A program made the translations under genes and the position numbers. Source: DATJKD01 sp963728295 (GTDB lineage Bacteria; Pseudomonadota; Gammaproteobacteria; Steroidobacterales; Steroidobacteraceae). From it: a stretch of DNA of 64,000 bases. Positions 49,321 through 58,558 of the stretch are shown in pieces. Below the pieces are notes generated by a model. It was not told the DNA's origin, ran no database searches, and saw only the letters and a program-made list of their open reading frames with translations. Positions within the stretch are counted from its first letter, which is position 1. Every line of letters starts with the position of its first letter. The stretch is taken from positions 868,001 through 932,000 of the forward strand of contig CAVSKB010000011.1 of assembly GCA_963728295.1 (NCBI GenBank). Reading direction: 5' to 3'.

Positions 49321-50338
49321 ATGAATCGAAGCGAGCTCGAAGCCAACGCGCGGGCCATGGTCGCGCCCGGCCGGGGCATCCTCGCCGCCGACGAATCGAC
49401 CGGCACCATCAAGAAGCGGTTCGACGCCATCAAGGTGGAGAACACGGAGGAGAACCGCCGCGCCTACCGGGAAATGCTGTTCGCGGCTCCCGGAATCGCC
49501 GAGCATATCAGCGGCGTGATCATGTACGACGAGACGCTGCGCCAGAAGACCCGCGCCGGCGTGCCGTTTGCGGAGCTACTCGCCAAGCAGGGCATCGTGC
49601 CCGGCATCAAGGTCGACGCGGGCGCCAAGCCGCTCGCAGGCTTCGCCGGCGAGACGATCACGGAGGGTCTCGACGGGCTGCGCGAGCGGCTCGCGGAGTA
49701 CTACAAGCTGGGCGCACGTTTCGCGAAATGGCGCGCCGTGATCGACATCGGTGCAGGGATACCCGACGCGTTTCGCAATCGACGCCAATGCACACGCGCT
49801 CGCCCGCTACGCGGCGCTGTGCCAGGAAGCGAACATTGCCCCGATCGTCGAACCCGAAGTCCTCATGGATGGCGACCACACCCTCGCGCGCTGCGAGGAG
49901 GTGACCGATGCGGTGCTTGAATCCGTGTTCGGTCAGCTCTTTGAGCACCGCATCCTTCTCGAAGGCATGGTGCTAAAGCCCAATATGGTCATCTCCGGTA
50001 AGAAAGCCACCAAGCGCGCCCCGCCGGCGGAGGTCGCCGAGGCCACGCTCCGTTGTCTCAAGCGTCACGTCCCGCCCGCGGTTCCCGGCATCGCCTTCCT
50101 GTCGGGCGGGCAGAGCGAGGCCGAGGCGACCGAACACCTGAGCCTGATGAACCAGGTGTCCGGCCTACCGTGGGCGCTCACCTTCAGCTACGGCCGAGCG
50201 CTGCAGGAAAGCGCGCTCAAGGCCTGGGGCGGACGAGCCGAGAGCCTGGGAGCGGGGCAGAAGGCGTTCCTGCATCGGGCACGTCTCAACGGCCTCGCCC
50301 AGCGCGGCAAGTACACGGCCTCGCTCGAGGCCGCCTGA
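49321..50338 (+). CDS. Class I fructose-bisphosphate aldolase, one frame break
   Basis: About 339 residues from ATG 49321, with GGAG at 49311-49314. MVAPGRGILAADESTGTIKK, EHISGVIMYDETLRQKT, IVPGIKVDAGAKPLAGFAGE, IVEPEVLMDGDH, the Schiff-base Lys in GMVLKPNMVISGKKATK and GIAFLSGGQSEAEATEHL are those of eukaryote-like class I aldolases, metal-independent glycolytic/gluconeogenic enzymes. The break near 49768 is an extra base in a Pro codon (cccg); corrected it reads GIPTRFAIDANAHALARYA. Divergent from the SUF operon. Confidence 0.94.
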
Positions 50339-50355
50339 GCCCGCGCGCGACCGAA

Positions 50356-51207
50356 GTGACGAGCGCGACGAACTCCGCGGCGGCGGAGCCTTCCGGTGCG
50401 GGCGATGATTCCGTCGCCCGCCTGGTCGGCGTCCACTATGCGGTCGACGGCAAGCCGATCTTCCGCGGACTCGACATCGCGATCCGCCGTGGCCAGGTGA
50501 CGGCGATCATGGGTCCGAGCGGCACGGGTAAGACCACGCTGCTGCGTCTCGTGACCGGGCAGATCTTCGCTGATGCCGGACAGGTGATCGTCGACGGCCG
50601 CGACGTCGCCACCCTCGACAGGCGCGCGCTGTACGCGCTGCGCCGGCGCATGGGCATGCTGTTCCAGAATGGCGCGTTGCTCACGGACCTCGACGTGTTC
50701 GAGAACGTCGCGTTTCCGCTGCGTGAGCACACCCGGCTTCCGGAGCGCCTGATACGCAACGTCGTGCTGATGAAGCTGCACGCGGTGGGCCTCCGCGGCG
50801 CGGCCGAGCTATACCCGCAACAGCTCTCGGGCGGCATGGGGCGCCGTGTGGCGCTCGCGCGCGCCATCGCGATGGACCCCGACATCCTGATCTACGACGA
50901 GCCCTTCGCGGGGCTCGATCCGATCTCGATGGGCGTAGTCATGCGGCTGATCCGGCAGCTCAACGACGCACTCAGCATCAGCAGCATCGTCGTCACGCAC
51001 GACGTGCGCGAGATCTCGCAGATCGCGGACACCAGTTACATTCTCTCGGACGGGCAGGTGGTCGCGAGCGGCGGCCCAAAAGAGCTCGAGGCGAGCTCGT
51101 CGGAAATCGTGCGCCAGTTTATCGGCGGGCAGGCGGATGGACCGGTGCCGTTTCACTATCCGGGGCCCGACTATTACGAGCAACTGCTCGGCGGATGGGT
51201 TTCTTGA
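50356..51207 (+). CDS. mlaF: Phospholipid transport ATPase MlaF
   Basis: A 283-residue ABC ATPase from GTG 50356, 17 bases past the aldolase stop. Walker A MGPSGTGKTTLLRLVTGQ, Q-loop GMLFQNGALLTDLDVFENVA, signature QLSGGMGRRVALARAIAMDP, Walker B LIYDEPFAGLDPIS and VVTHDVREI are MlaF-typical. Together with MlaE, D and B it moves phospholipids between inner membrane and periplasmic MlaC. Overlaps mlaE by 13 bases. Intact. Confidence 0.95.
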   Translation: MTSATNSAAAEPSGAGDDSVARLVGVHYAVDGKPIFRGLDIAIRRGQVTAIMGPSGTGKTTLLRLVTGQIFADAGQVIVDGRDVATLDRRALYALRRRMGMLFQNGALLTDLDVFENVAFPLREHTRLPERLIRNVVLMKLHAVGLRGAAELYPQQLSGGMGRRVALARAIAMDPDILIYDEPFAGLDPISMGVVMRLIRQLNDALSISSIVVTHDVREISQIADTSYILSDGQVVASGGPKELEASSSEIVRQFIGGQADGPVPFHYPGPDYYEQLLGGWVS

Positions 51208-51974
51208 GCGGGCTCGGGGCCGAGCTGGTCGTCAGCGCGCGGGGAGTGGCGCAGAACGTCGGTGCCACCACCCGCTTCCTGCTGCGTCTTCTGGCGCTGA
51301 CACCTGCGGGGTTCCTGCGATTCCGGCTGATCGTCGAGCAGGTCTACAACGCGGGCGCGCGGTCACTCGTGATCATCATGACCTGCGGCTTGTTCGTCGG
51401 AATGGTACTCGGTCTGCAGGGCTACGATCTGCTGCAGCGCTTCGGCTCCGAGGATTCGCTCGGCACCGGTGCGGCGCTGGCACTGCTCAAGGAGCTGGGA
51501 CCGGTGGTCACCGCACTGCTGTTCGCCGGTCGTGCAGGGACCTCGCTCGCGTCGGAAATCGGCCTCATGCGCGCGACGGATCAGCTCTCCGCGATGGAGA
51601 TCATGGCGGTCGACCCGATGCGCCGGGTCGTGCTGCCGAGATTCCTCGGCGGCGCAATCTCGATGCCGCTGCTGACGGCGGTATTCATCGCGGTGGGACT
51701 CTTCGGCGTACAGCTGGTCGGCGTCCAGTTCCTCGGCGTCGACCAGGGCTCGTTCTGGTCGCAGATGCGCGGTGCGATTGAACTCAGCGATGTGGCCGAA
51801 GGTCTGATCAAGGGTGCGGTGTTCGGAGTCGCATGCAGTCTTATTGCGGTTTACGAGGGCTACAATGCCCACCCCACAGCCGAGGGTGTCGGCCGCGCCA
51901 CGACGCGAACGGTCGTCATCTCCGCTGTTCTGACGCTGATCCTTGACTACATCCTGACGGCCATCATGCTCTGA
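51195..51974 (+). CDS. mlaE: Phospholipid transport permease MlaE
   Basis: A 259-residue inner-membrane permease with about five hydrophobic segments. GFLRFRLIVEQVYNAGARSL, LLKELGPVVTALLFAGRAGT, SEIGLMRATDQLSAMEIMAV and PRFLGGAISMPLLTAVFIAV are conserved MlaE/YrbE motifs. It dimerises as the core of the MlaFEDB complex. Intact. Confidence 0.95.
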   Translation: MGFLSGLGAELVVSARGVAQNVGATTRFLLRLLALTPAGFLRFRLIVEQVYNAGARSLVIIMTCGLFVGMVLGLQGYDLLQRFGSEDSLGTGAALALLKELGPVVTALLFAGRAGTSLASEIGLMRATDQLSAMEIMAVDPMRRVVLPRFLGGAISMPLLTAVFIAVGLFGVQLVGVQFLGVDQGSFWSQMRGAIELSDVAEGLIKGAVFGVACSLIAVYEGYNAHPTAEGVGRATTRTVVISAVLTLILDYILTAIML

Positions 51975-51988
51975 GGTCCGAACCGAAC

Positions 51989-52483
51989 ATGCGCCCATCA
52001 CGTACCATCGATCTGTCCACCGGTCTGTTCGTGCTGCTCGGCTTCGCAGCCATACTTTTCCTGGTCACCCAGATCACCAACCGTGAGTTCTCGCTCAGTA
52101 CCGGCGGCACCTATAGTGTGAACGCACAGTTTGAGAACATCGGCGGCCTCAAGGTCGGCGCGCCGGTCTCGATGTCGGGTGTAACGATCGGCCGGGTCGA
52201 GAGCATCGGCTTCGATATGGATGCGCTGAAAGCCGCGGTCACGCTCAGGATCGATAGCCGATACGACCGTATCCCTGAGGACAGCGACGCCAGCATCTTC
52301 ACCGCCGGTCTGCTCGGCGGTCAGTACATCGGGATCACGCCCGGCGGCGCGGAGCAACCCCTCCGCGAGGGATCGCGGATCGAGTTCGTCCAGGACGCGA
52401 TCGTGCTCGAGAACCTGATCAGCAAGTACCTCTTCAGCCAGGCCGGCAAGGAAAAGGCGGCCGAGCCTTCCCCGCAGGAGTGA
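51989..52483 (+). CDS. mlaD: MCE-domain lipid transport protein MlaD
   Basis: A 164-residue protein with one N-terminal membrane helix (STGLFVLLGFAAILFLVTQI) and a single MCE domain: YSVNAQFENIGGLKVGAPVS, GVTIGRVESIGFD, ASIFTAGLLGGQYIGITPGG and FVQDAIVLENLISKYLF. MlaD hexamers form the periplasmic channel on top of MlaE. Intact. Confidence 0.95.
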   Translation: MRPSRTIDLSTGLFVLLGFAAILFLVTQITNREFSLSTGGTYSVNAQFENIGGLKVGAPVSMSGVTIGRVESIGFDMDALKAAVTLRIDSRYDRIPEDSDASIFTAGLLGGQYIGITPGGAEQPLREGSRIEFVQDAIVLENLISKYLFSQAGKEKAAEPSPQE

Positions 52484-52489
52484 ACAAGG

Positions 52490-53173
52490 ATGCGCACGAT
52501 CATACTTTCGATGCTTGTGGTGGCCGGACTGGTCCCGGTCATCCCCGCCCATTCCGCCGATCCCACGCCTGCCGCGGCGCCCGCAAACACCACTGGCCCA
52601 CAGGAGTTGATGGAAAGCGTTGCCCAGGCGCTGCTCAATGAGCTGGAGAAGAACCGCGAGGCCCTGCGGAAAGATCCTGCGGCGCTGCGCGCGGTCGTCG
52701 ACCAGAACCTGTTGCCGCATTTCGACACCGATTACGCCGGTCAGCTCGTGCTCGGCAAGCACTGGCGGCAGGCGACCCCGGCGCAGCGCAAGCGTTTCGT
52801 CGATGCCTTCTACCAGTCGTTGATGCGCAACTACGGCGAGGCCTTGCTCGAGTTCACTGCGGACCGGATGAAGATTCTGCCCTTCAAGGGCGATCCCAAC
52901 GCGTCGTCGGCGACCGTGCGCTCGCTGGTGCGCCGCAGCAACGGTACGCAGGTGCCAGTCAACTACAGCCTGCGAAAGACGCCATCGGGCTGGAAGGCGT
53001 GGGACGTCACGATCGAGGGCATCTCGTACGTAAAGAACTACCGCAACGACATCGGCGCAGAGGTCGCGCAGAAGGGGCTCGATTCCGTGATCCAGCGGCT
53101 GGAGGCGCAGAACGCGACGCCCAAGCCGGACGACGACGCGCCGGGCAAGGCGGCTACGACGACCGGCGGATGA
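52490..53173 (+). CDS. mlaC: Periplasmic phospholipid carrier MlaC
   Basis: A 227-residue exported protein: signal peptide MRTIILSMLVVAGLVPVIPA, then VDQNLLPHFDTDYAGQLVLG, TPAQRKRFVDAFYQSLMRNY, RSLVRRSNGTQVPVNYSLRK and VTIEGISYVKNYRNDIGAEV, the MlaC/Ttg2D fold. It shuttles phospholipid between MlaA at the outer membrane and MlaFEDB. The C-terminus has an Asp/Pro/Thr-rich extension. Overlaps mlaB. Intact. Confidence 0.94.
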   Translation: MRTIILSMLVVAGLVPVIPAHSADPTPAAAPANTTGPQELMESVAQALLNELEKNREALRKDPAALRAVVDQNLLPHFDTDYAGQLVLGKHWRQATPAQRKRFVDAFYQSLMRNYGEALLEFTADRMKILPFKGDPNASSATVRSLVRRSNGTQVPVNYSLRKTPSGWKAWDVTIEGISYVKNYRNDIGAEVAQKGLDSVIQRLEAQNATPKPDDDAPGKAATTTGG

Positions 53174-53469
53174 GCGACTGCTCGATCAACTCCGCTGCGC
53201 CCGGCCGCCTGACGGTACGTGGCGACCTGGATTTCGGCAATGCGCCTGCGGCGCTGGCGCGCGGTCTCTCACTGCTGGGAGATGCGAAAGACTGCGAGAT
53301 CGATCTGTCCGGTGTGAGCTCGGGCGATAGCGCGGGTCTAGCCGTGCTCATCGAGTGGCTCGCCAGCGCGCGGGAGCGCGGCGCGACGTTGCGTTACACC
53401 GGAATTCCGGCGCAGATGCGGGCCATCGCGCGGATCTCGGCACTCGAGGACCTCTTGAGTGCCGCCTGA
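53170..53469 (+). CDS. mlaB: STAS-domain protein MlaB
   Basis: A 99-residue STAS-domain protein from ATG 53170, overlapping the mlaC stop (ATGA). LTVRGDLDFGNAPAALARGL, then CEIDLSGVSSGDSAGLAVLI contains the Ser-Gly-Asp-Ser element of STAS proteins. MlaB binds MlaF and is needed for activity of the complex. Last gene of the mlaFEDCB operon; converges with mlaA. Confidence 0.9.
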   Translation: MSDCSINSAAPGRLTVRGDLDFGNAPAALARGLSLLGDAKDCEIDLSGVSSGDSAGLAVLIEWLASARERGATLRYTGIPAQMRAIARISALEDLLSAA

Positions 53470-53483
53470 GCGGCGATCCGGTG

Positions 53484-54350
53484 TCACCCGCCCGAGGAGG
53501 TGTCAGCCTCTGGTTGTGGCTCGGGCTCGGCCGCTGGCTCTGGCTCAGTCGATGGATCAGCAGGCTCGGTCGGCGCATCCGCCTCCGCCGGCGGCTCGGA
53601 CGCGCCATCCACCGGATCGTCTTGCGGATCCTCGAACTCCTCGAGCGGCTCTTCCGGCGGCTCCCCGTCGTAGACTAAGTACTGGCGCCGCTGCAGGTAG
53701 GCGTCGCGGATAAATGCATACGGATCGTAGGTTTCCGCAAGCGTCTCGTCGAGCGGCAGCAATCGCGCGCGGTCGTCGAGAATGCTCAAGCCGAGCGAGA
53801 ACCAGCGTTCGTTGCCGGCGTCGTACCAGTACAACGGCTCGGCAAGAGTGTCCACGATCTTCGACGGCCCGTCCCGGGCCGTGGCCGGTCCGAAAAACGG
53901 CAGCATCAGATACGGCCCGGGCGGCACACCCCACTTGCCGAGCGTCTGTCCGAAATCCTCATCGTGCTGCGGCAATTCGTTCATCGAGGCGACATCGATT
54001 ACGCCACCGAGCCCAAAGGTCGTGTTGAGGAGGAACCTCCCGACGTCCTGCCCAGCCTCGCGAAACTTGCCCTGCAGCACCTGGTTGAGGATGGTCCCGG
54101 GACCCTTGAGGTTCATGAAGAAATTGCCGACGCCCGTTCGAAACCATTCGGGCGTGACCTTGACGTAGGCCTTGGCCGTTGGCTTGAGCACACCGCGGTC
54201 AAGCGCATCGTTAAACTTGTAGACGCCGCGGTTGAATGGCTCTATCGGGTCCGAGCGGGTCGGCTCGGCCGTCGTCGCGCAGCCAGCGAGCGCGAGCCCA
54301 CCGCATGCGATCAGCGCCGGCAGACAGCGGCCGGTGGCCGGTGGTTGCAT
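53484..54350 (-). CDS. mlaA: Outer-membrane lipoprotein MlaA (VacJ)
   Basis: A 288-residue lipoprotein from ATG 54350: signal peptide and lipobox LALAGCATT (Cys about residue 24), then DPIEPFNRGVYKFNDALDRG, GVGNFFMNLKGPGTILNQVL, GQDVGRFLLNTTFGLGGVID, GQTLGKWGVPPGPYLMLPFF and DPYAFIRDAYLQRRQYLVYD. MlaA removes mislocalised phospholipid from the outer leaflet. The last 60 residues are an acidic Pro/Glu-rich tail not essential to the family. It converges on mlaB rather than being in the same operon, which is common in relatives. Confidence 0.95.
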   Translation of the reverse strand: MQPPATGRCLPALIACGGLALAGCATTAEPTRSDPIEPFNRGVYKFNDALDRGVLKPTAKAYVKVTPEWFRTGVGNFFMNLKGPGTILNQVLQGKFREAGQDVGRFLLNTTFGLGGVIDVASMNELPQHDEDFGQTLGKWGVPPGPYLMLPFFGPATARDGPSKIVDTLAEPLYWYDAGNERWFSLGLSILDDRARLLPLDETLAETYDPYAFIRDAYLQRRQYLVYDGEPPEEPLEEFEDPQDDPVDGASEPPAEADAPTEPADPSTEPEPAAEPEPQPEADTSSGG

Positions 54351-54390
54351 CAGGATCTCCGAAGCAGAACGGGCAGGCTAGTGCGCGATT

Positions 54391-55933
54391 CTACCAAGCA
54401 GGGCCGGCGAGGTTCGACCGGCGGCCTGAATCGCCTTCCCCGTCGGGGCGTGCGAGACGCGCGCGCTCCTTGGGCAGTGCCTCGCGGAGCTCGTTCAACC
54501 GGGCCGCAAACCTGCGCCGTTGCACTTCGCTGATGTTCGGTACCGAAAGCGCGAGCTCGAGCTGGTTCATCGCCAGCGGCAGATCCGCGGACATCAGGTG
54601 GTATTCGGCCATGTAGGAATACGCGTCTGCGACATCGCCCGCGGCATTCGCGGCCATCGCGGTCTGCCGGATCTGGTCCTGTGTCGGCGGGACGTTGTTG
54701 AACAGATCGAGCAGCACCTCGTGAGCGCGCTTGGGCCGGTTCGAGCGCATCAGTGCCTCGGCGTAGCGCATGGTCACCGGCACGTTCCGCGGGGCGAGCT
54801 CGCGGGCCTTGTCGAGCGTGGCGAGCGCGCCGCGCACGTCGCCCGCGGCGAGTTGTGCCTGACCGAGCGCCGTATGGAACTGCAGCACGTCGGGGCGCCC
54901 GGCGCGCAGTTGCTCGAAGCGTGGGTACCGCGGAGGCGGCATCGCCCGCCATCACCTGCGCGACGGCGCGACCGTAGATCTGTGCGACCGAGGCGTCCGG
55001 CTCGTTTTCGATCGTGGACTCGTAGTAGGCGCGCGGGTCGAGACCCGGCGGAGTCGTCAGGACGCGCACCCGTTCCTTCATCAGCGAGTAGGCCAGGCTC
55101 TCGCCCGGGTGGACAGGCGGATACTGGCTGGCGCGGCCCTTGGATTCGGCGATACGCGCGCTCGTCACCGGATGCGTGCGCAGCAGCTCGGGCAGGCCGT
55201 TGGGGCCGAGCTGCGTACGTCGGCCCATGGTGTCGAAGAACGCCGGCATCGCGTTCGGGTCAAATCCCGCAGCGGCGAGGGTCCCGATCCCGACGCGGTC
55301 CGCTTCGTATTCGTTCTCGCGCGTGAAGTTGATCTGCTGCTGTACCGCGAGGCCCTGGACGGCCGAGACAGCACCCATGGACGCGTTGCCGCCGGCAACG
55401 CCGCCGAGCAGGATGGCCGCAATCATGGCCGCGGCGGAGACGAGGCTGGTGCGTGACTGGCTTTCGAGGCTACGTGCGATGTGCCGCTGCGTGACGTGCG
55501 CGATCTCGTGGGCGAGCACGCCGGCGAGCTCGCTCTCGTTCGCGGTTTCCATCACCAGGCCGGAATGCACGCCGATGAATCCGCCGGGCAGCGCGAAGGC
55601 GTTGATTGCCGGGTCCTTGACCAGGAAATAGTTGAAGGACCGATTGCCCTCCTGGGCGAGGCTCGATAGGCGGAGTCCGAGGGACTGAAGGTACTCGCCG
55701 ACCTCAGGGTCGTCGACCACCTGACCGGATTCGCGCAGCCCGCGCATTACCATGCGCCCGAGCCGGTACTCGTCCTCGAGGGTGAGCGTTGAGCCGGCCG
55801 CCGTGCCCATCTCGGGGAGCTGTTCCTGCGCGGATGTCTGCTGCGCAGCGAGCGGGACCGGTAGTGCCAGCCCGGCCCAGGCCAGCAGCCCTGGCAGGAG
55901 GGAGAACCAGCGGCGCACGGTGTGGGGGCACAT
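54391..55933 (-). CDS. bepA: Periplasmic M48 metalloprotease with TPR, BepA type, one frame break
   Basis: About 513 residues from ATG 55933. Signal peptide (LLPGLLAWAGLALPVPLAAQ), then EDEYRLGRMVMRGLRESGQV, NAFALPGGFIGVHSGLV, the zinc site VLAHEIAHVTQRHIARS (HExxH), EYEADRVGI with the third ligand, and a C-terminal TPR region (QAQLAAGDVRGALATLDKAR and MAEYHLMSADLPLAMNQLEL). BepA degrades or assists stalled outer-membrane proteins such as LptD. The break near 54938 is an extra base in a Pro codon (ccca before CGC TTC). Confidence 0.93.
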
Positions 55934-55972
55934 CAGTGTTTCGACCCGGTCGCAGGTGCGGGGTTCCGCGTC

Positions 55973-57394
55973 TCAGAGCGTTTCCGACGCGTAGTCGGCC
56001 AGCCGCGAGCGCTCACCACGCTTGAGCGTCACGTGACCGTAGTAGGGCCAGCCGCGGAAGCGGTTGACGACGTAGGTCAGCCCGGAGGTGGTCTCGGACA
56101 GATAAGGGCTGTCGATCTGTGCGATGTTGCCCAGGCACACCAGCTTGGTGCCCGGGCCTGCGCGGGTGATCAGCGCCTTCATCTGTTTGGGCGTCAGGTT
56201 CTGCGCCTCGTCGAGGATGATGTACCGGTTGAGGAACGTCCGCCCGCGCATGAAGTTGAGCGAGCGGATCTTGATGCGGTTACGGAGCAGATCGTTTGTC
56301 GCCGCGCGTCCCCAGCTGCCGCCTTCCTGGCTCTGCGTCAGCACCTCGAGGTTGTCCATCAGTGCGCCCATCCAGGGCTCCATCTTCTCCTCTTCGGTGC
56401 CCGGCAGGAATCCGATGTCCTCTCCCAGCGGGATCGTGACCCGCGTCATTATGATCTCGTTGAAACGGTTGGTCTCGAGCGTCTGAGCGAGACCTGCGGC
56501 CAGTGTGAGCAGCGTCTTGCCGGTACCGGCGGGACCCAGGATCGTCACGAAGTCGATCTCGGGATCGAGCAGCAGGTTGAGCGCGAAATTCTGCTCGCGG
56601 TTGCGCGCGCTGATGCCCCAGATGCCATGACGCTCGCTGCGATAGTCCCGTACCACCTCGAGCACGGCGGTCTCGCCCTCGATGCGGCGTACGATGGCCT
56701 CGAGGCCGTGCTCTCCCGGCTGGTGCACGAACTGGTTCGCCGCCCAGCGCGCCGTGACGCGGCCGCGGACACGGTAATACGTGCGCCCCTGCTCATGCCA
56801 GGATTCGAGGCTCTTGCCCGTGCGGTCCCAGAAGTTCGCTGGAAGTTCCTCGACGCCGGTGTAGAGCAGGTCGGCGTCCTCGATGGTCTTGTCGCTGTAA
56901 TAGTCCTCGGCGTGAACACCGAGGATCGCCGACTTGATCCGCAGGTTGATGTCCTTCGAGACGAGCGTCACCCGCGCCTTCGGCTGCTCGCGACGCAGTG
57001 CGAGCGTGTACGCGAGGATGGCGTTGTCGCCGCCGTGCCCGGGGAGACTGTCGGGGAGGCCCGTCGCGAGCTGGCGGGTCTGAAAGAACAGCCGGCCGGT
57101 GGGCGGACGCCTGCCTCCGTTGGTGTACTTCGACGGCGGCAGCTCGATTCCCCGGTCGATCTGCTGCTTGGTGGCGTTCGCCATCAGCTCGTCAAGGAAC
57201 CGCGCGACCTGTCGGACGTTGCGTGCGCCCTCGGACATGCCGCGCTTGCCGGCGTCGAGTTCCTCGAGAACGATCATCGGGATGAAGACGTCGTGTTCCT
57301 CGAAGCGGAAGATCGACGACGGGTCGTGCATCAGCACGTTGGTATCGAGAACGAAGATGCGACGCTGGGCGGATGGCTTCTTCTTCGACGGCAA
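55973..57394 (-). CDS. PIN-PhoH fusion ATPase
   Basis: A 473-residue protein. I chose TTG 57394 with GGAG seven bases upstream; the opening to 57496 overlaps the peroxiredoxin gene. An N-terminal PIN nuclease domain (RRIFVLDTNVLMHDPSSIFR, VLEELDAGKRG, GDNAILAYTLAL, SKDINLRIKSAILGV) precedes a PhoH ATPase: TILGPAGTGKTLLTLAAGLA, MTRVTIPLGEDIGFLPGTEE, IILDEAQNLTPKQMKALITR and VCLGNIAQIDSPYL. This YlaK/PhoH2-like class is proposed to be an RNA helicase-RNase. Intact; four PIN acidic residues appear present. Confidence 0.92.
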   Translation of the reverse strand: MPSKKKPSAQRRIFVLDTNVLMHDPSSIFRFEEHDVFIPMIVLEELDAGKRGMSEGARNVRQVARFLDELMANATKQQIDRGIELPPSKYTNGGRRPPTGRLFFQTRQLATGLPDSLPGHGGDNAILAYTLALRREQPKARVTLVSKDINLRIKSAILGVHAEDYYSDKTIEDADLLYTGVEELPANFWDRTGKSLESWHEQGRTYYRVRGRVTARWAANQFVHQPGEHGLEAIVRRIEGETAVLEVVRDYRSERHGIWGISARNREQNFALNLLLDPEIDFVTILGPAGTGKTLLTLAAGLAQTLETNRFNEIIMTRVTIPLGEDIGFLPGTEEEKMEPWMGALMDNLEVLTQSQEGGSWGRAATNDLLRNRIKIRSLNFMRGRTFLNRYIILDEAQNLTPKQMKALITRAGPGTKLVCLGNIAQIDSPYLSETTSGLTYVVNRFRGWPYYGHVTLKRGERSRLADYASETL

Positions 57395-57432
57395 TGTCTG
57401 GCTCCAGGAGCGCCGCGGCGGCGGCGCGATGA

Positions 57433-57906
57433 TCAGAGTTCTCGGGCTGCGTCGAGCACGGCGGCCGCGTGTCCCGCCACCTTGATCTTGCGCCACTCGC
57501 GGCGCAGCACGCCTTTTTCATCGAGCAGGAAGGTGCTGCGCTCGACACCCATGAATTTCCGGCCATACATGCTCTTCTCACGAATCACATCGAAGAGCAG
57601 GCACGCCTTCCGATCGACGTCGGCGAGCAGCTCGAAGGGAAACTCGTACCTGGACTTGAACTTGTCGTGTGAGATCAGGGCATCCGGCGACACGCCGACG
57701 ATCTCTGTCCCGGCCTTGCGAAACTTCGGGTACAGGTCCCTGAACTCGATGCCCTCGGCGGTGCAGCCGGAGGTGTTGTCCTTCGGATAGAAGTAGACGA
57801 CGAGTTTCCGCCCGGCGGCGCCGGACAGCTTCCACAGCTCGCCCCCCGTCGCGGCCAGCGAGAATTCCGGCACCTTCCGGTCGAGCTTGACGGTCTTGTC
57901 GGGCAT
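57433..57906 (-). CDS. bcp: Thioredoxin-dependent peroxiredoxin Bcp
   Basis: A 157-residue cytoplasmic peroxidase from ATG 57906. KLVVYFYPKDNTSGCTAEGI carries the peroxidatic Cys (about residue 48), followed by EFRDLYPKFRKAGTEIVGVS and MYGRKFMGVERSTFLLDEKG. The resolving Cys five residues later, seen in many Bcp proteins (CTxExxxFR), is replaced, so it may work as a one-Cys enzyme. Sits between the gcvR-like gene and the PhoH gene, all on the minus strand. Confidence 0.93.
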   Translation of the reverse strand: MPDKTVKLDRKVPEFSLAATGGELWKLSGAAGRKLVVYFYPKDNTSGCTAEGIEFRDLYPKFRKAGTEIVGVSPDALISHDKFKSRYEFPFELLADVDRKACLLFDVIREKSMYGRKFMGVERSTFLLDEKGVLRREWRKIKVAGHAAAVLDAAREL

Positions 57907-57908
57907 GG

Positions 57909-58439
57909 TCAGGCCTTGAGCGGCTCGAGGATCGCGTCGAGATTCAGGTTGTCGCACAAGTCCATGAACTCTTCACGCAGCGCTGCGATGTGGATGCGGG
58001 TGGGCACGTGCAGCACCATGTAAACGGAGAACATCGGCGCGCCGGTATGCGCGGCGCTGTAGGTGCGCGTGGAAATGTCGCCGATGTCGACGCCGCGCGA
58101 GGCGAAGAACCCGGCGAGCTGATGCAGGACGCCCGGCTGGTCGAGACAGACGACGTCCACCGTGTAGGAAACGAAGTCCGGCCGGGACGGCCGCTGCTCG
58201 GTTCGCCGGCTGACGATCGTGAGACCCGAAGCCTCGCCCAGCTTCTGCAGCTCACCTTCCAGCTTGGCGAGGGTGTGCCAGTTGCCGGCCACCAGCAGCA
58301 GCATCGCGAACTCGTTGCCGAGTGCGGTCATGCGGCTCTCGAGGACGTTGCCGCCGCATTCGACCACGACGCGCGTCAGGTCGAAAACGAGGCCCGTGCG
58401 GTCGTTGCCGACGGCGCAGATCGCGATGAGTTGCTTCAT
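57909..58439 (-). CDS. gcvR: GcvR-like double-ACT-domain regulator
   Basis: A 176-residue protein from ATG 58439 with two ACT domains: MKQLIAICAVGNDRTGLVFD through GNWHTLAKLEGELQKL, then VDVVCLDQPGVLHQLAGFFA, GVDIGDISTRTYSAAHTGAP and PMFSVYMVLHVP. This is the GcvR arrangement; in E. coli it modulates the glycine-cleavage regulator GcvA, and the same gene commonly sits next to bcp and divergent from dapA, as here. Direct targets in this organism are unknown. Confidence 0.88.
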   Translation of the reverse strand: MKQLIAICAVGNDRTGLVFDLTRVVVECGGNVLESRMTALGNEFAMLLLVAGNWHTLAKLEGELQKLGEASGLTIVSRRTEQRPSRPDFVSYTVDVVCLDQPGVLHQLAGFFASRGVDIGDISTRTYSAAHTGAPMFSVYMVLHVPTRIHIAALREEFMDLCDNLNLDAILEPLKA

Positions 58440-58558
58440 GAGGTGCCTGGCGTCGAGTGTAGCGGGGCGGCTCCCGTGCGTACATCGCGGCACGTCGATG
58501 CCTTGCCTCCTCTGGTCGTGCTGAGTAGCATCCCGGGTCCTCGCAACCGGGACGGTAC